Position numbers and translations under genes: made by a program. A stretch of 64,000 bases of DNA from NCBI GenBank assembly GCA_046346965.1, contig JAXMHB010000011.1, positions 92,886 through 156,885 of the forward strand, read 5' to 3'. This document shows, piece by piece, positions 24,713-34,314 of this stretch (position 1 is the first letter of the stretch; every line of letters starts with the position of its first letter). The notes under the pieces were generated by a model. That model was not told the origin of the DNA and did no database searches. It worked only from the letters and a program-made list of their open reading frames with translations. The DNA is from JAXMHB01 sp046346965 (lineage in GTDB: Bacteria; Pseudomonadota; Gammaproteobacteria; Xanthomonadales; SZUA-5).

Positions 24713-27316
24713 GTGAGCGCTGCAGCCCACCCCAGTCGATGGATCGTGCTCAAGTTTGGCGGCACCAGCGTCTCCAAACGCCACCGCTGGGAGAACATCG
24801 GCCGCCTGATGCGCTCGCGGATGGAGGAGGGCGCCGGTGTGGTGACCGTGGTGTCGGCGCTGTCGGGCGTCACCGATGCGCTGAAGGCGATCGCGGCGCA
24901 GCATGCCGATCCGGCCGCCATGGCGCAGGCCTGCGAGGCGCTGATCGAGCGCCATCGCCAGTTCGCGCTGGAGCTGGGACTGGCGCCCGAGGTGCTGAAT
25001 ACCCGCGCCGACACGCTGCGTCGGCTGATCGCCGACCACCGCGCGCCGCAGGGCGGCTTTGCCTGGCAGGCGGATGTGCTGTCGCAGGGCGAGTTGCTGT
25101 CGAGCACGCTGGGTGCGCATTTCCTGGCCAGCCTCGGCATGCCGGTGCAATGGCTGGATGCGCGCGACTATCTGACCACGCGCGAGCAGCCGATCCAGAC
25201 CGAGTGGTCGCGCTATCTGAGCGCGTTGTGCGATCCGCGTCCGAGCGCGCCGGTGCGCGCCGAACTCGGCGGTCGCGGCGCCGCGTTCATCACCCAGGGC
25301 TTCATCGCACGCATGCCACGCGGCGATACCGCGCTGCTCGGTCGTGGCGGTTCGGACACCTCGGCCAGCTACTTCGGCGCGCTGCTGGGCGCCGAGCGCG
25401 TCGAGATCTGGACCGATGTGCCCGGCATGTTCAGCGCCAATCCGAAGCAAGTCCCGGATGCCCGTCTGCTGCGCCGCCTCGATTACGACGAGGCGCAGGA
25501 AATCGCCACCACCGGCGCCAAGGTGCTGCATCCGCGCGCGATCGGGCCGGTGCGCGAGGTGCGCGTGCCGCTGTGGATCAAGGACACCGAACGCCCGGAA
25601 CTGCCGGGCACCGAAATCGTGCCCGAGGTCGGCAGCGCGCTGCCCAGCGTCAAGGCGATCTCGCTGCGCAGCGGCATCACGCTGGTATCGATGGAATCGA
25701 TCGGCATGTGGCAACAGGTGGGCTTTCTGGCCGATGTGTTCGCCATCTTCAAGCGCCACGGCTTGTCGATCGACCTGATCGGCTCGGCCGAAACCAATGT
25801 GACGGTCTCGCTCGACCCCAGTGACAATCTGCTCGACGCCGGCACGCTGGAGGCGCTGTGCAGCGATCTGGCGCAGGTGTGCCGGGTCAAGGTGATCGCG
25901 CCCTGTGCCGCGGTGACGCTGGTGGGGCGTGGCATGCGCGGCATGATGCACCGCTTCAGCGAGATTCTGGCCGAGGTCGGCGCGCGCCGCGTGCATCTGG
26001 TGTCGCAGTCCTCGAACAACCTCAATCTGACTTTCGTGATCGACCAGCAGGACAGCGACGGCGTCGTGCCCAGCCTGCACGCGCATCTGGTGCGCGCGCG
26101 GCTCACCGGGGCCGACGGCGATCCGGTATTTGGCCCGGCCTGGCGCGAGCTGCAGGGCTCTGCGGCCAGCATCGCGCCGCGCTGGTGGACGGCGGCCCGC
26201 GAGGCGCTGCTGGCGCAGGCGCAGGCGGCGCCGACGCCGCAGTATGTGTACGCCGGCAGCGTGCTGCGCGAGCGTGCACAGGCACTCAACGGCCTGCGCG
26301 CGGTCGATCAGCGCTTCTATGCGCTCAAAGCCAATCCGCACCCCGACATCCTGCGCACGCTGGCCGCGCAGGGCTACGGCATGGAATGTGTCTCGCTGGG
26401 CGAACTCACGCACGTGCGTCAGGTGCTGCCGCAGCTGCCCTCCGAGCGGCTGCTGTTTACGCCGAACTTTGCGCCGCGCGCGGAGTACGCCGCCGCGCTG
26501 GCGCTCGGCGCGCAGTTGACGGTCGACAACCTGTGGGCGCTGGAGCAGTGGGCGCCGCTATTCGCCGGTCAATCGATCCTGCTGCGCTTCGATCTGGGGC
26601 GCGGCCTTGGGCACCACGACAAGGTGAAAACCGGCGGCGAGCGCAGCAAGTTCGGCATTGCGCTGGCCGAGGCCGAGCGCGCGCGCACGCTGGCGCAGGC
26701 CGCGGGCGCCCAGGTGGTCGGGCTGCATGCGCACCTCGGCAGCGGCATTTTCGACGTGGCGCACTGGAAGCGCGTGTATGCCGATCTGGCCGGTCTGGCC
26801 GAGCGCTGGCCCAGCGTCGAGGTGCTCGACATCGGCGGTGGGCTCGGCGTACCGCAGGAACTCGGTGAGCCGCCGCTGTCGCTGACGGCGCTGGACGCGG
26901 CGCTGTCGGAGGTCAAGGCGCTGTATCCGCGCTATCGGCTGTGGATCGAACCCGGTCGCTATCTGGTGGCCGAAGCCGGGGTGTTGCTGACGCGGGTGAC
27001 TCAGATCAAGCGCAAAGGCGGCACCCAGTTCCTGGGCGTCGATGCCGGCATGCACACGCTGCTGCGGCCGGCGCTGTACGGCGCCTGGCACGACATCGTC
27101 AATCTGAGCCGCCCATCCAGCCCGCCGGCGGGGCGCTGGCAGGTGGTGGGTCCGATCTGCGAATCCGGCGATGTGCTGGGGCAGGATCGATTGCTGCCCG
27201 AGGCCGCCGAAGGCGATGTGGTGTTGATCGACCATGCCGGCGCCTACGGCGCGTCCATGGCCTCGCGCTATAACCTGCGCGGATTGGCAGTCGAGGTGTA
27301 TCGCGATGATCTCTGA
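24713..27316 (+). CDS. lysAC: bifunctional aspartate kinase / diaminopimelate decarboxylase
   Basis: An 867-residue fusion carrying the first and last enzymes of lysine biosynthesis. Residues 1-~470 are aspartate kinase: VLKFGGTSVSKRHRW, the nucleotide site GRGGSDTSASYFGAL, and ACT domains for feedback control (SVKAISLRSGITLVSMES and later). Residues ~500-867 are diaminopimelate decarboxylase, a PLP enzyme: the cofactor lysine is Lys539 in YALKANPHPD, with VVGLHAHLGSG, DIGGGLG and VGPICESGDVLGQD further on. The fusion is characteristic of Xanthomonads. Start GTG 24713 is ten bases after AAAGGA; GTG 24704 is too close to it. It overlaps murL by 11 bases, tying meso-diaminopimelate use to peptidoglycan synthesis. 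Confidence 0.95.
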   Translation: MSAAAHPSRWIVLKFGGTSVSKRHRWENIGRLMRSRMEEGAGVVTVVSALSGVTDALKAIAAQHADPAAMAQACEALIERHRQFALELGLAPEVLNTRADTLRRLIADHRAPQGGFAWQADVLSQGELLSSTLGAHFLASLGMPVQWLDARDYLTTREQPIQTEWSRYLSALCDPRPSAPVRAELGGRGAAFITQGFIARMPRGDTALLGRGGSDTSASYFGALLGAERVEIWTDVPGMFSANPKQVPDARLLRRLDYDEAQEIATTGAKVLHPRAIGPVREVRVPLWIKDTERPELPGTEIVPEVGSALPSVKAISLRSGITLVSMESIGMWQQVGFLADVFAIFKRHGLSIDLIGSAETNVTVSLDPSDNLLDAGTLEALCSDLAQVCRVKVIAPCAAVTLVGRGMRGMMHRFSEILAEVGARRVHLVSQSSNNLNLTFVIDQQDSDGVVPSLHAHLVRARLTGADGDPVFGPAWRELQGSAASIAPRWWTAAREALLAQAQAAPTPQYVYAGSVLRERAQALNGLRAVDQRFYALKANPHPDILRTLAAQGYGMECVSLGELTHVRQVLPQLPSERLLFTPNFAPRAEYAAALALGAQLTVDNLWALEQWAPLFAGQSILLRFDLGRGLGHHDKVKTGGERSKFGIALAEAERARTLAQAAGAQVVGLHAHLGSGIFDVAHWKRVYADLAGLAERWPSVEVLDIGGGLGVPQELGEPPLSLTALDAALSEVKALYPRYRLWIEPGRYLVAEAGVLLTRVTQIKRKGGTQFLGVDAGMHTLLRPALYGAWHDIVNLSRPSSPPAGRWQVVGPICESGDVLGQDRLLPEAAEGDVVLIDHAGAYGASMASRYNLRGLAVEVYRDDL

Positions 27317-28652
27317 GCCCCAGCCGCTGCGGCCGCAGGCGGCACGCTTTCGTTTGACCACGCGCCGCTACGCCGATGGCGAGGTGCAGCTGGGTTACGC
27401 CTTCGACGACGGCGCCAGCATGATCGAGCGCGTACGTTTTCCGGGCGCGCCGGCGACGGTGCCGGCCGGGCGCGAGCAGGCTTTCGAGCGCGCGCTGGCC
27501 CTGCTGCACGGCATCGCGGGCGTCAGCTACTACAAGGCGCTGGTGCCGCCGCAGATCGAGGTGGACGGCGATCTGCCCGATCCGCAGCTGGCGGCACTGC
27601 TGGACGAGGTCTATCTCTACGGGCTCGGCGAGTTCGCGCATCAGAATCAGCTGGACTTGCGCGGGCAGATTCGTTTCCCGCGCAGCACGATGCCAGTCAG
27701 CCAGGCGCCTGCGCTGGGGCTGCCGCGCCGGGCGCTGGTGCCGATCGGCGGCGGCAAGGATTCGCTGGTCACCATCGAAACGCTCAAAGCGGCTGGCGAA
27801 CCGGTTGCGGTGGTCTGGATCGGTCGCTCCGAGCTGATCCGCGCCTGCGCGCAGGCCACCGGCCAGCCCTTGTTGAACATCGAGCGCGAACTCGCGCCCG
27901 AGCTGTTCGAGCTGAACCGGCGCGGCGCCTGGAACGGCCATATCCCGGTGACCGCGATCAACTCGGCGATTCTGGTGCTGGCGGCGCTGCTGTATGGCTA
28001 CGACGAGATCGTGTTCTCCAACGAGGCCTCGGCCAGCGTCGGCAACCTCAATCAGAACGGACTCGACATCAATCATCAGTGGAGCAAAGGTCTGCGCTTC
28101 GAGGCTTTGCTCGACACCTGGCTGCAGCACGCGGTGGCGGCGGATTTGCGCTACTACTCGCTGCTGCGCCCGTACTCGGAGCTGGCCGTCACCGAGCGTT
28201 TCGCGCGGCTGACTCGCTATCACGCGCTGTTTTCCAGCTGCAATCGCAACTTCCGCATCCAGGGCGAGCGTCCGTCGGCGCGTTGGTGCGGCGAGTGCCC
28301 GAAGTGTCGCTTCGTGTTCCTGGCGCTGGCACCGTTCATGAGCAAACCGGCCTTGCTGGCGATCTTCGGCCGCAATCTGCTCGATGAGCCCGAGCAGCAG
28401 GCAGGCTTTGACGCTCTGATCGAATTCGGCGCCCACAAACCTTTCGAGTGCGTGGGCGAAGGTCGCGAGTCGCGCGCGGCGCTGCTGGCGCTGAGCGAGC
28501 GCGCCGACTGGCGCGAGGACGCCATCGTGCGTCGCTACGCCGACGAGGTGCTGCCGCAGATCGGTCGCGCCGGCCTGGCACTGTCACCGCTGCTCGAAGC
28601 CACCGGCGCGCATCGCGTGCCGAGCCGGCTACTGGGGCAGTTGCAGCGCTAG
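27306..28652 (+). CDS. murL: UDP-MurNAc-L-Ala-L-Glu epimerase
   Basis: A 448-residue enzyme that, in Xanthomonas, inverts the terminal L-Glu of UDP-MurNAc-L-Ala-L-Glu to D-Glu using ATP, replacing the usual supply of free D-Glu. Features fitting MurL are the nucleotide-binding stretch LVPIGGGKDSLVTIETL, EIVFSNEASASVGNLNQNG, SSCNRNFRIQG and the metal-binding-type cysteines of WCGECPKCRFVFLALAPF. The start ATG 27306 lies 11 bases inside the end of lysAC, so translation is coupled. The partner ligase MurD2 is 2.4 kb downstream on the same strand, separated by a repeat-containing gap and an S9 peptidase. Confident because both partners are present. Confidence 0.9.
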   Translation: MISEPQPLRPQAARFRLTTRRYADGEVQLGYAFDDGASMIERVRFPGAPATVPAGREQAFERALALLHGIAGVSYYKALVPPQIEVDGDLPDPQLAALLDEVYLYGLGEFAHQNQLDLRGQIRFPRSTMPVSQAPALGLPRRALVPIGGGKDSLVTIETLKAAGEPVAVVWIGRSELIRACAQATGQPLLNIERELAPELFELNRRGAWNGHIPVTAINSAILVLAALLYGYDEIVFSNEASASVGNLNQNGLDINHQWSKGLRFEALLDTWLQHAVAADLRYYSLLRPYSELAVTERFARLTRYHALFSSCNRNFRIQGERPSARWCGECPKCRFVFLALAPFMSKPALLAIFGRNLLDEPEQQAGFDALIEFGAHKPFECVGEGRESRAALLALSERADWREDAIVRRYADEVLPQIGRAGLALSPLLEATGAHRVPSRLLGQLQR

Positions 28653-28656
28653 GCAT

Positions 28657-28702
28657 GAGTGCGGGGGACCAGCACGGCAGCGTTTCCATGGCACTGTCGC
28701 CG
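28657..28702 (-). repeat. dispersed intergenic repeat R, inverted partial copy
   Basis: GGGGGACCAGCACGGCAGCG and CCATGGCACTGTCGCCGGTG are the reverse complement of the R core. It is one of two R copies in the 28653-28995 gap, which contains no gene. Confidence 0.6.
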
Positions 28703-28784
28703 GTGCCGAATGCCGCATGCGGTCGGAGCTCACCTTCACTGTAGATCGATCAGCCGCCGATGTGGCCACGATCCGTACTCAGAC

Positions 28785-28905
28785 CCCACGTCTCGACTCT
28801 GGCGCGCTAGCCCTTGCTGCAAACTGGCGACGGCGCCATGTAGTCACCGCATGGCTGGTCCCCCGCCCCCTGCCCCCTGCCCCGCTTCTGCTCCGCCGCA
28901 CTCAT
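28785..28905 (+). repeat. dispersed intergenic repeat R
   Basis: A near-complete copy: CTCTGGCGCGCTAGCCCTTG, CTGCAAACTGGCGACGGCGC, then CCGCATGGCTGGTCCCCCGC and CCCCGCTTCTGCTCC. The hairpin bases are kept as GCCATGT/GCATGGC. The remainder of the gap up to 28995 shows only a ribosome-binding site for the next gene. Confidence 0.8.
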
Positions 28906-28995
28906 GTGGGTCGCGAGCGTCCCCGGTCAAGCGCGTGCCGGAGGCGCGAACTTCTGCGATCCTCGGCGTTCCGCCCGTGCCCTCCGAGGCCATCG

Positions 28996-30987
28996 ATGCG
29001 TACGCTGATCCTGTCTCTGCTGGCCGTCGCCGGCGCCGCCAGTGCGGCACCGCTGCCGATCGAGGAGTTTGTCCGTCACCCGGCGTACAGCGGCGTGCGC
29101 ATCTCGCCGACCGGCAAGTATCTGGCGATGACGGTCGATCGTGGTGAGCAGGACGTGCTGGCGGTGCTGCGCACCGAGGACTTGAAAGTCATCAAAATCA
29201 ATCAGTTGCCGGATCAGCAGAGCATCGGCGGCTTCTACTGGGTGGGGCCGGAGCGACTGATGTTCACCGCCGTGCGCAAGCTCGGCAGCTATGCGGCGCC
29301 TTTTGGCACCGGCGAGTGGTACGGCGTCAACGCCGACGGCAGTCAAGCGCGGCCGCTGATCTTCTACGGCACCCGCGATGCCACCCAGCGCAGCAAGACC
29401 GTCGGCAATCGTCGCTTCGCCATGCTCGATCCGCTGCCGGACGATCCCGGCCACGTGCTGATGCAGGCGCAGTACCGCCAGTCCGAGGAAGGCGCCGGCA
29501 CCGAACTGGTGCGCGTGGACACGCTGACCGGTCGGCGCAAGCTGCTCGCCCGCGCGCCGCGCGAGAATTGCAATCTCACGCTGGACGCGGCCAAGCAGGC
29601 GCGTTTTGCCGTGTGTTTCGACAGCGAGAACGAGCAGGGCGAGTACGACACCCGCACCGAGCTGTATCGGCGCGAGGAGAGCGGCGATTGGACGCTGGTG
29701 AATCGCGCCGCCACCGCGGGCAAGGATCTGCAGGTGATTGGCTCGGCCGCCGATGGACGCATCTACGCGCTGGAAGACGATCGCACGCATCCGGCCGCCT
29801 TCGGCACCATCGATCTCAAGACCGGTGCTTTTGCATCGCTGTTTCAGGACAAGGTGGCCGAGGTGGATCGCTACATACGCGCCGCCGATGGCGACACCAT
29901 TCTCGCGGTGGCGACCGAGGCCGGCGCGCCGCGGGTGTCGCTGATCGAGGAGGACCATCCGGACGCGGAGCTGTATCTGGCGCTGGCGGAGAGCTTCCCC
30001 GGTCAATTCGTCGACTTCTCCAGCGCCACCAGCGACGGCAAACGCATCATCGTGGCGGTGTACAGCGATCGCAATCCGGGCGAGCTGTACCTGTATGACC
30101 GCGACACCGGCAAGGCGCGCTTCCTGATGAAATCGCGTGCCGGCATCGATCCCAAGCAGATGGCGGCGAAGACCCCGTTCACGCTGACCGCGCGCGATGG
30201 CCTCACGCTGCACGGCTATCTGACCCTGCCGGTCGGCAGTGACGGCAAGCACTTGCCGATGATCGTCAACCCGCATGGCGGCCCGATGGGACCGCGCGAC
30301 AGCTGGGCCTTCAACTGGGAAGTGCAGCTGCTGGCCAGCCGCGGCTATGCCGTGCTGCAGGTGAACTATCGCGGCTCCGGTGGCTACGGCAAGGCCTTTA
30401 TGGATCGCGCCTACGGCCAGTGGGCGCAGGGCATCCAGAACGACATCATCGACGCGACACGCTGGGCGATCGAGCAGGGCCACGCCGATCCCAAGCGCAT
30501 CTGCATCTACGGCGGCAGCTTCGGCGGCTATTCCGCGCTGATGGCCCCGGCCCGCGATGCCGAGTTGTTCCAATGCGCCTTTGGCTATGTGGGTCTGTAC
30601 GACGCCGCCATTCAACTGGAGCGTTCCGACACCAGCAAGAGCGAGTCCGGGATGCGCTACCTGAAGCGCGCCTTCGGCGCCACTGAGGCCGAGCAGCAGG
30701 CGATGTCGCCAATTCACTACGCCGACCAGTTAAAGCTGCCGATCGCGCTGGCCGCCGGCAAGCGCGACCCGCGCTGCCCGCCGGAGCACACCGAGGCGAT
30801 GCGCGACGCCCTGACCCAGGCCGGCAATCCGCCCGAGGCGGTGATCATCCAGGAAGGCGAACAGCACGGCTTCTACGACGAGAAGAACCGTCTGCACTTG
30901 TACACGACCATGCTGGAGTTCTTTGATCGCCACATCGGCAAGCAGGGCAAGGTGGAGGTCGGCAAGGCCACCGAGGCCGGGCTCTGA
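28996..30987 (+). CDS. exported S9-family prolyl oligopeptidase-like peptidase
   Basis: A 663-residue exported serine peptidase with signal peptide (MRTLILSLLAVAGAASA), an N-terminal propeller (ISPTGKYLAMTVDRG, VGPERLMFTAVRK) and a C-terminal hydrolase domain. The triad is Ser508 in GGSFGGYS, Asp591 in AGKRDPRCPP and His624 in EGEQHGFYD; VNPHGGPMGPRD is the oxyanion region. It differs clearly from the S9 protein at 0.9-2.9 kb, so these are not recent duplicates. It lies between murL and murD2 on the same strand. A role in trimming periplasmic peptides, possibly cell-wall derived, is suggested by position only. Start 28996 follows GAGG. Confidence 0.87.
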   Translation: MRTLILSLLAVAGAASAAPLPIEEFVRHPAYSGVRISPTGKYLAMTVDRGEQDVLAVLRTEDLKVIKINQLPDQQSIGGFYWVGPERLMFTAVRKLGSYAAPFGTGEWYGVNADGSQARPLIFYGTRDATQRSKTVGNRRFAMLDPLPDDPGHVLMQAQYRQSEEGAGTELVRVDTLTGRRKLLARAPRENCNLTLDAAKQARFAVCFDSENEQGEYDTRTELYRREESGDWTLVNRAATAGKDLQVIGSAADGRIYALEDDRTHPAAFGTIDLKTGAFASLFQDKVAEVDRYIRAADGDTILAVATEAGAPRVSLIEEDHPDAELYLALAESFPGQFVDFSSATSDGKRIIVAVYSDRNPGELYLYDRDTGKARFLMKSRAGIDPKQMAAKTPFTLTARDGLTLHGYLTLPVGSDGKHLPMIVNPHGGPMGPRDSWAFNWEVQLLASRGYAVLQVNYRGSGGYGKAFMDRAYGQWAQGIQNDIIDATRWAIEQGHADPKRICIYGGSFGGYSALMAPARDAELFQCAFGYVGLYDAAIQLERSDTSKSESGMRYLKRAFGATEAEQQAMSPIHYADQLKLPIALAAGKRDPRCPPEHTEAMRDALTQAGNPPEAVIIQEGEQHGFYDEKNRLHLYTTMLEFFDRHIGKQGKVEVGKATEAGL

Positions 30988-31081
30988 GGGCAGTCCGCGG
31001 CACGGCCGCGCATGGCCGGTCGCGGGCGCGATTGCCAAGGACCGTGCCATCATCGGCGCATCGATGGGAACGGCAAACGGC

Positions 31082-32482
31082 ATGCATATCAGTCTGGAAG
31101 CCTTTGTACTGCGCAAGGTGGCGATCTGGGGATTCGGGCAGGAAGGGCAGGCGGCCTACCGCTTCCTGCGCCAGAGTTTTCCCGACAAGAAGCTCGGCAT
31201 CATCCTGACCGAGCAGGAAGCGGCAGCCTGGGATTTCAGCGGCGATCCGAATGTCGAACTGGTCTCCGAAGAACCGCAGGCCGGCACGTTTGGCCCTTAC
31301 CAGATCGTCATCAAGTCGCCCGGCATCAGCCCCTATCGCTACGCCCGGGCGATGGAGTGGGCGCATTTTCGCGGCACTCGCTTCATCTCCGGCACGTCCT
31401 TGTGGTTTTCGCATCACCGCCATGACAAGACCATCGTCATCACTGGCACCAAGGGCAAGAGCACGACCAGTGCCTTGACCGCCGCGCTGCTGCGCGCCAC
31501 CGGTGCGCGTACGGTGCTGGCCGGCAATATCGGTCTGCCGCTGCTGGATGTGATGGACCCGGAACCGCCAGCCGATTACTGGGTGATCGAACTGTCCAGC
31601 TTTCAGGCGGCGGATTTCGCCGGCCATCCGGCGATTGCCTGTGTACTCAATCTGTCGCCCGAGCACCTGGACTGGCATGGCGACGAGGCTACGTACTACC
31701 GCGACAAGCTCAAAGTGTGCGCGCCGGGCACGGCCGATCTCACCGTGCTGAATGCCAGCGACGCGCGACTGATGGCGCACACCGAGGGCCTGGAAGCGCG
31801 TGCGCTGTTCAACCATCGCGGCTTCTGGCATGCGCGCGGCAGCAGCGTCTGGCACGACGATGAAGCAGTCATCGACATGGCCGACACCGCGCTCAGCGGC
31901 GCCCACAACGCCAGCAATGTGGCGGCGGCCTTCACCATCGTCGAGGCCTTTGGGCACGATCCGCGCAAGCTGCTGCACGCGGTGCGCAGCTTTCGGCCGC
32001 TGCCGCATCGGCTGGCGGCGGTGGGCGAGCGCGCCGGTGTGATCTATGTGGACGACAGCATCGCCACCACGCCGGAGGCAACACTGGCGGCGCTGCGCAG
32101 TCTGGCACCGCGGCCGACGGTGGTGCTGGTCGGCGGCTTTGATCGCGGCCTCGATTGGGGCGATTTTGCCCGCCAGATGGCGCACGAAACGCCGCACGCG
32201 CTGATCGCCATGGGCCAGAACGGTCCGCGCATCCACGCCCAACTGGAAGACGCGCTGGCAGCCGTCGCACCGGCCGCGCGCCCGGCGCTGAAGCTGGTCG
32301 ATACGCTTGAGGCGGCCGTGCGCGTGGCGCAGCAGTTGGCGCCGCCGGGCGGTGCGGTGCTGCTGTCCCCCGGGGCGCCGAGCTTTGATCAGTACCGCAA
32401 CTACGCCGAACGCGGTCGCGAATTCACCCGGCTGGCCGGATTCACCGTCGGCGACGATCACATCCAAGGACTGGGACCATGA
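31082..32482 (+). CDS. murD2: UDP-MurNAc-L-alanine--L-glutamate ligase
   Basis: A 466-residue Mur ligase. In Xanthomonas MurD2 adds L-Glu, not D-Glu, to UDP-MurNAc-L-Ala, and MurL then epimerises it. Visible features are an N-terminal Rossmann-like domain (VAIWGFGQEGQAAYRFL), the ATP loop ITGTKGKSTTSAL, LSSFQAADF, NLSPEHLDWHG and the C-terminal domain DDSIATTPEATLAAL. The protein groups with MurD2 rather than canonical MurD by its long N-terminal variant and by the presence of murL in the same region. Start ATG 31082 is preferred; ATG 31064 adds six residues. Its stop overlaps the start of the cytochrome b gene (ATGA). Confidence 0.88.
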   Translation: MHISLEAFVLRKVAIWGFGQEGQAAYRFLRQSFPDKKLGIILTEQEAAAWDFSGDPNVELVSEEPQAGTFGPYQIVIKSPGISPYRYARAMEWAHFRGTRFISGTSLWFSHHRHDKTIVITGTKGKSTTSALTAALLRATGARTVLAGNIGLPLLDVMDPEPPADYWVIELSSFQAADFAGHPAIACVLNLSPEHLDWHGDEATYYRDKLKVCAPGTADLTVLNASDARLMAHTEGLEARALFNHRGFWHARGSSVWHDDEAVIDMADTALSGAHNASNVAAAFTIVEAFGHDPRKLLHAVRSFRPLPHRLAAVGERAGVIYVDDSIATTPEATLAALRSLAPRPTVVLVGGFDRGLDWGDFARQMAHETPHALIAMGQNGPRIHAQLEDALAAVAPAARPALKLVDTLEAAVRVAQQLAPPGGAVLLSPGAPSFDQYRNYAERGREFTRLAGFTVGDDHIQGLGP

Positions 32483-33135
32483 ACGATGTACGCGTCTGGG
32501 ACTGGCCGGTGCGCCTCACGCACTGGGCTTTGGTGTTGTGCATCGCCGGCTTGTATGCCACCGGCGAGTATGGCTGGCTGACGATGCAGTGGCATTTCCG
32601 CTTCGGCTACGCGGCACTGGCGCTGGTGCTGTTCCGCATTCTGTGGGGCTTCGTCGGCAGCGAGCACGCGCGCTTTGGCGACTTCGTGCGCGGTCCGCGT
32701 GCCATCGCTGCCTACCTGCGCGGCGGTGTACAGACGCCCGGGCACAATCCGCTCGGCGCACTGGCGGTGCTGGCGCTGCTGGGCGTGGTGCTGTTCCAGG
32801 CGGTCAGCGGGCTGTTCAGCAATGACGAGATCGAGTGGTACGGTCCGCTGTCCGAACGCATCTCAATGGAGGCCAGCAGCGACTGGACCGGTTGGCATCA
32901 CACCGGCCAGCAGCTGTTGCTGGGGTTGATCGCGCTGCATCTGGTTGCCATCGCCGCCTATCGTCTGGTCAAGCGCATCGATCTGGTGCGGCCGATGCTG
33001 ACCGGGCGCAAGCGCGGCATCGAGGCGCCGGATGCGCGCTGGCGCTCGCCCTGGCTGGCGCTCGTGCTGTTGGCGCTGTGCGCCGCCCTGGTGTGGGCGA
33101 TCAGCGCCTACGGACCGCTGCCCGCGGCCTACTGA
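32479..33135 (+). CDS. cytochrome b561-type membrane protein
   Basis: A 218-residue inner-membrane di-heme cytochrome b of the PF01292 type, moving electrons between quinols or periplasmic donors. Five hydrophobic helices are apparent; candidate heme-ligand histidines are His15 (RLTHWALVL), His39 (MQWHFRFGY), His140/141 (GWHHTGQQ) and His154 (ALHLVAI). It overlaps murD2 by four bases, a coupling that has no obvious biochemical reason. The partner is unknown; cytochrome c genes often accompany this family but none is adjacent. Confidence 0.85.
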   Translation: MNDVRVWDWPVRLTHWALVLCIAGLYATGEYGWLTMQWHFRFGYAALALVLFRILWGFVGSEHARFGDFVRGPRAIAAYLRGGVQTPGHNPLGALAVLALLGVVLFQAVSGLFSNDEIEWYGPLSERISMEASSDWTGWHHTGQQLLLGLIALHLVAIAAYRLVKRIDLVRPMLTGRKRGIEAPDARWRSPWLALVLLALCAALVWAISAYGPLPAAY

Positions 33136-33234
33136 GCGCGCTTCGTCGCCGCCAGCCGTCGCTGGTCGCAAGCAGCACCCGTGCGGCGGGCGCATGGGGC
33201 AGCATGGGTAGAGGGACGCCGCGGAGCCGAGCGG

Positions 33235-34314
33235 ATGGGGTCATTCAGGGATCGAATCGTGGCGTGGCTGGACCGCGTGCCGGGCTGGCGCGGCGTGGCC
33301 TTCACGCTGGGCGCCACGCTGGCGCTGGCGGTGCTGCTGATGCCGGTCTGGCAGTCCGGCCGCGGCGAGCTGCTGGTGCGGATGGTGGCCGCCGGCCTGT
33401 GGGCGCTGCTGGTGTACCGTCTGCTCGAACGCCATCCGCGCCGCTTGCCGCGCTGGTGCGCGCGCTGGGTGCTCCAGGTCATCGGCGTGGCGCTCTCGAT
33501 TCCGGCCATGTATTTCCTGATCTACGTGCTCAGCACGCCGCCGGATCAGCCGCCGTTTTGGCAGGACCAGCTGCGTCTCGGTGGCTTTGGCATCCTCAGC
33601 GTCACCGGCCTGTTGCTGGCGCCCTGGCTGGCGCTGGGCGCGTTGGTGCGGCAGAAGGACGCGCTGGCTCGCCATCAGGCGCTGGCCTTCGATCTTGAAC
33701 GCACGGAGTTGGCGCGGCAGGCCTTGGATGCGCGACTGCGCCTGCTGCAGGCACAGGTGACGCCGCATTTTCTGTTCAACACGCTGGCCAATGTGCAGGC
33801 GCTGGTCGATACCGGCTCGGCGCAAGCCTCAGCCGTGCTCGGCAGCCTGATCGCCTATCTGCGCGCCACCGTGCCGCGCCTGGATCAGGCGGCGACCACC
33901 GTCGGGCAGGAGCTGCAGATGGTGCGCGCCTATCTGGAGCTGATGCATATGCGCATCCCGGATCGACTGCAGTACACGCTCGATGTCGATCCCGAGGCGC
34001 TCTCGCTGGTGTGTCCGCCGATGACGCTGATGACGCTGGTGGAGAACGCCGTCCGTCACGGCATCGATCCGAGCGAGGAGGGCGGGCGTATCGAGGTCGC
34101 CGTGCATCGCCAGGGCGCGCGCTGCCGCGTGTGCGTGCGCGACACTGGCCTCGGCTGGCAGGCCGCGGCTCAGGGGCTGGGCACCGGGCTCGCATCCTTG
34201 CGCGAGCGTCTGGCACTGGTGTTTGGCGCCGAGGTGGATTGGCATTGCGGGTCGGTGCAGCCGCGCGGCGTCTGCATCGAACTCGGCTTCCCGGCGCGCA
34301 CGGCGACGCCATGA
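33235..34314 (+). CDS. LytS/AlgZ-type sensor histidine kinase
   Basis: A 359-residue membrane kinase of the His_kinase (PF06580) type. Four hydrophobic helices occupy about residues 20-140, a coiled coil follows (LARHQALAFDLERTELARQ), then QVTPHFLFNTLANVQ with the phospho-acceptor His178 and a HATPase domain (MTLMTLVENAVRHGI, DTGLGWQAAAQGLGTGLASL). There is no obvious sensory domain outside the membrane part, so it may sense membrane state or a hydrophobic ligand. Start ATG 33235 is eight bases after GGAG. The stop overlaps the LytTR regulator start (ATGA). Confidence 0.87.
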   Translation: MGSFRDRIVAWLDRVPGWRGVAFTLGATLALAVLLMPVWQSGRGELLVRMVAAGLWALLVYRLLERHPRRLPRWCARWVLQVIGVALSIPAMYFLIYVLSTPPDQPPFWQDQLRLGGFGILSVTGLLLAPWLALGALVRQKDALARHQALAFDLERTELARQALDARLRLLQAQVTPHFLFNTLANVQALVDTGSAQASAVLGSLIAYLRATVPRLDQAATTVGQELQMVRAYLELMHMRIPDRLQYTLDVDPEALSLVCPPMTLMTLVENAVRHGIDPSEEGGRIEVAVHRQGARCRVCVRDTGLGWQAAAQGLGTGLASLRERLALVFGAEVDWHCGSVQPRGVCIELGFPARTATP

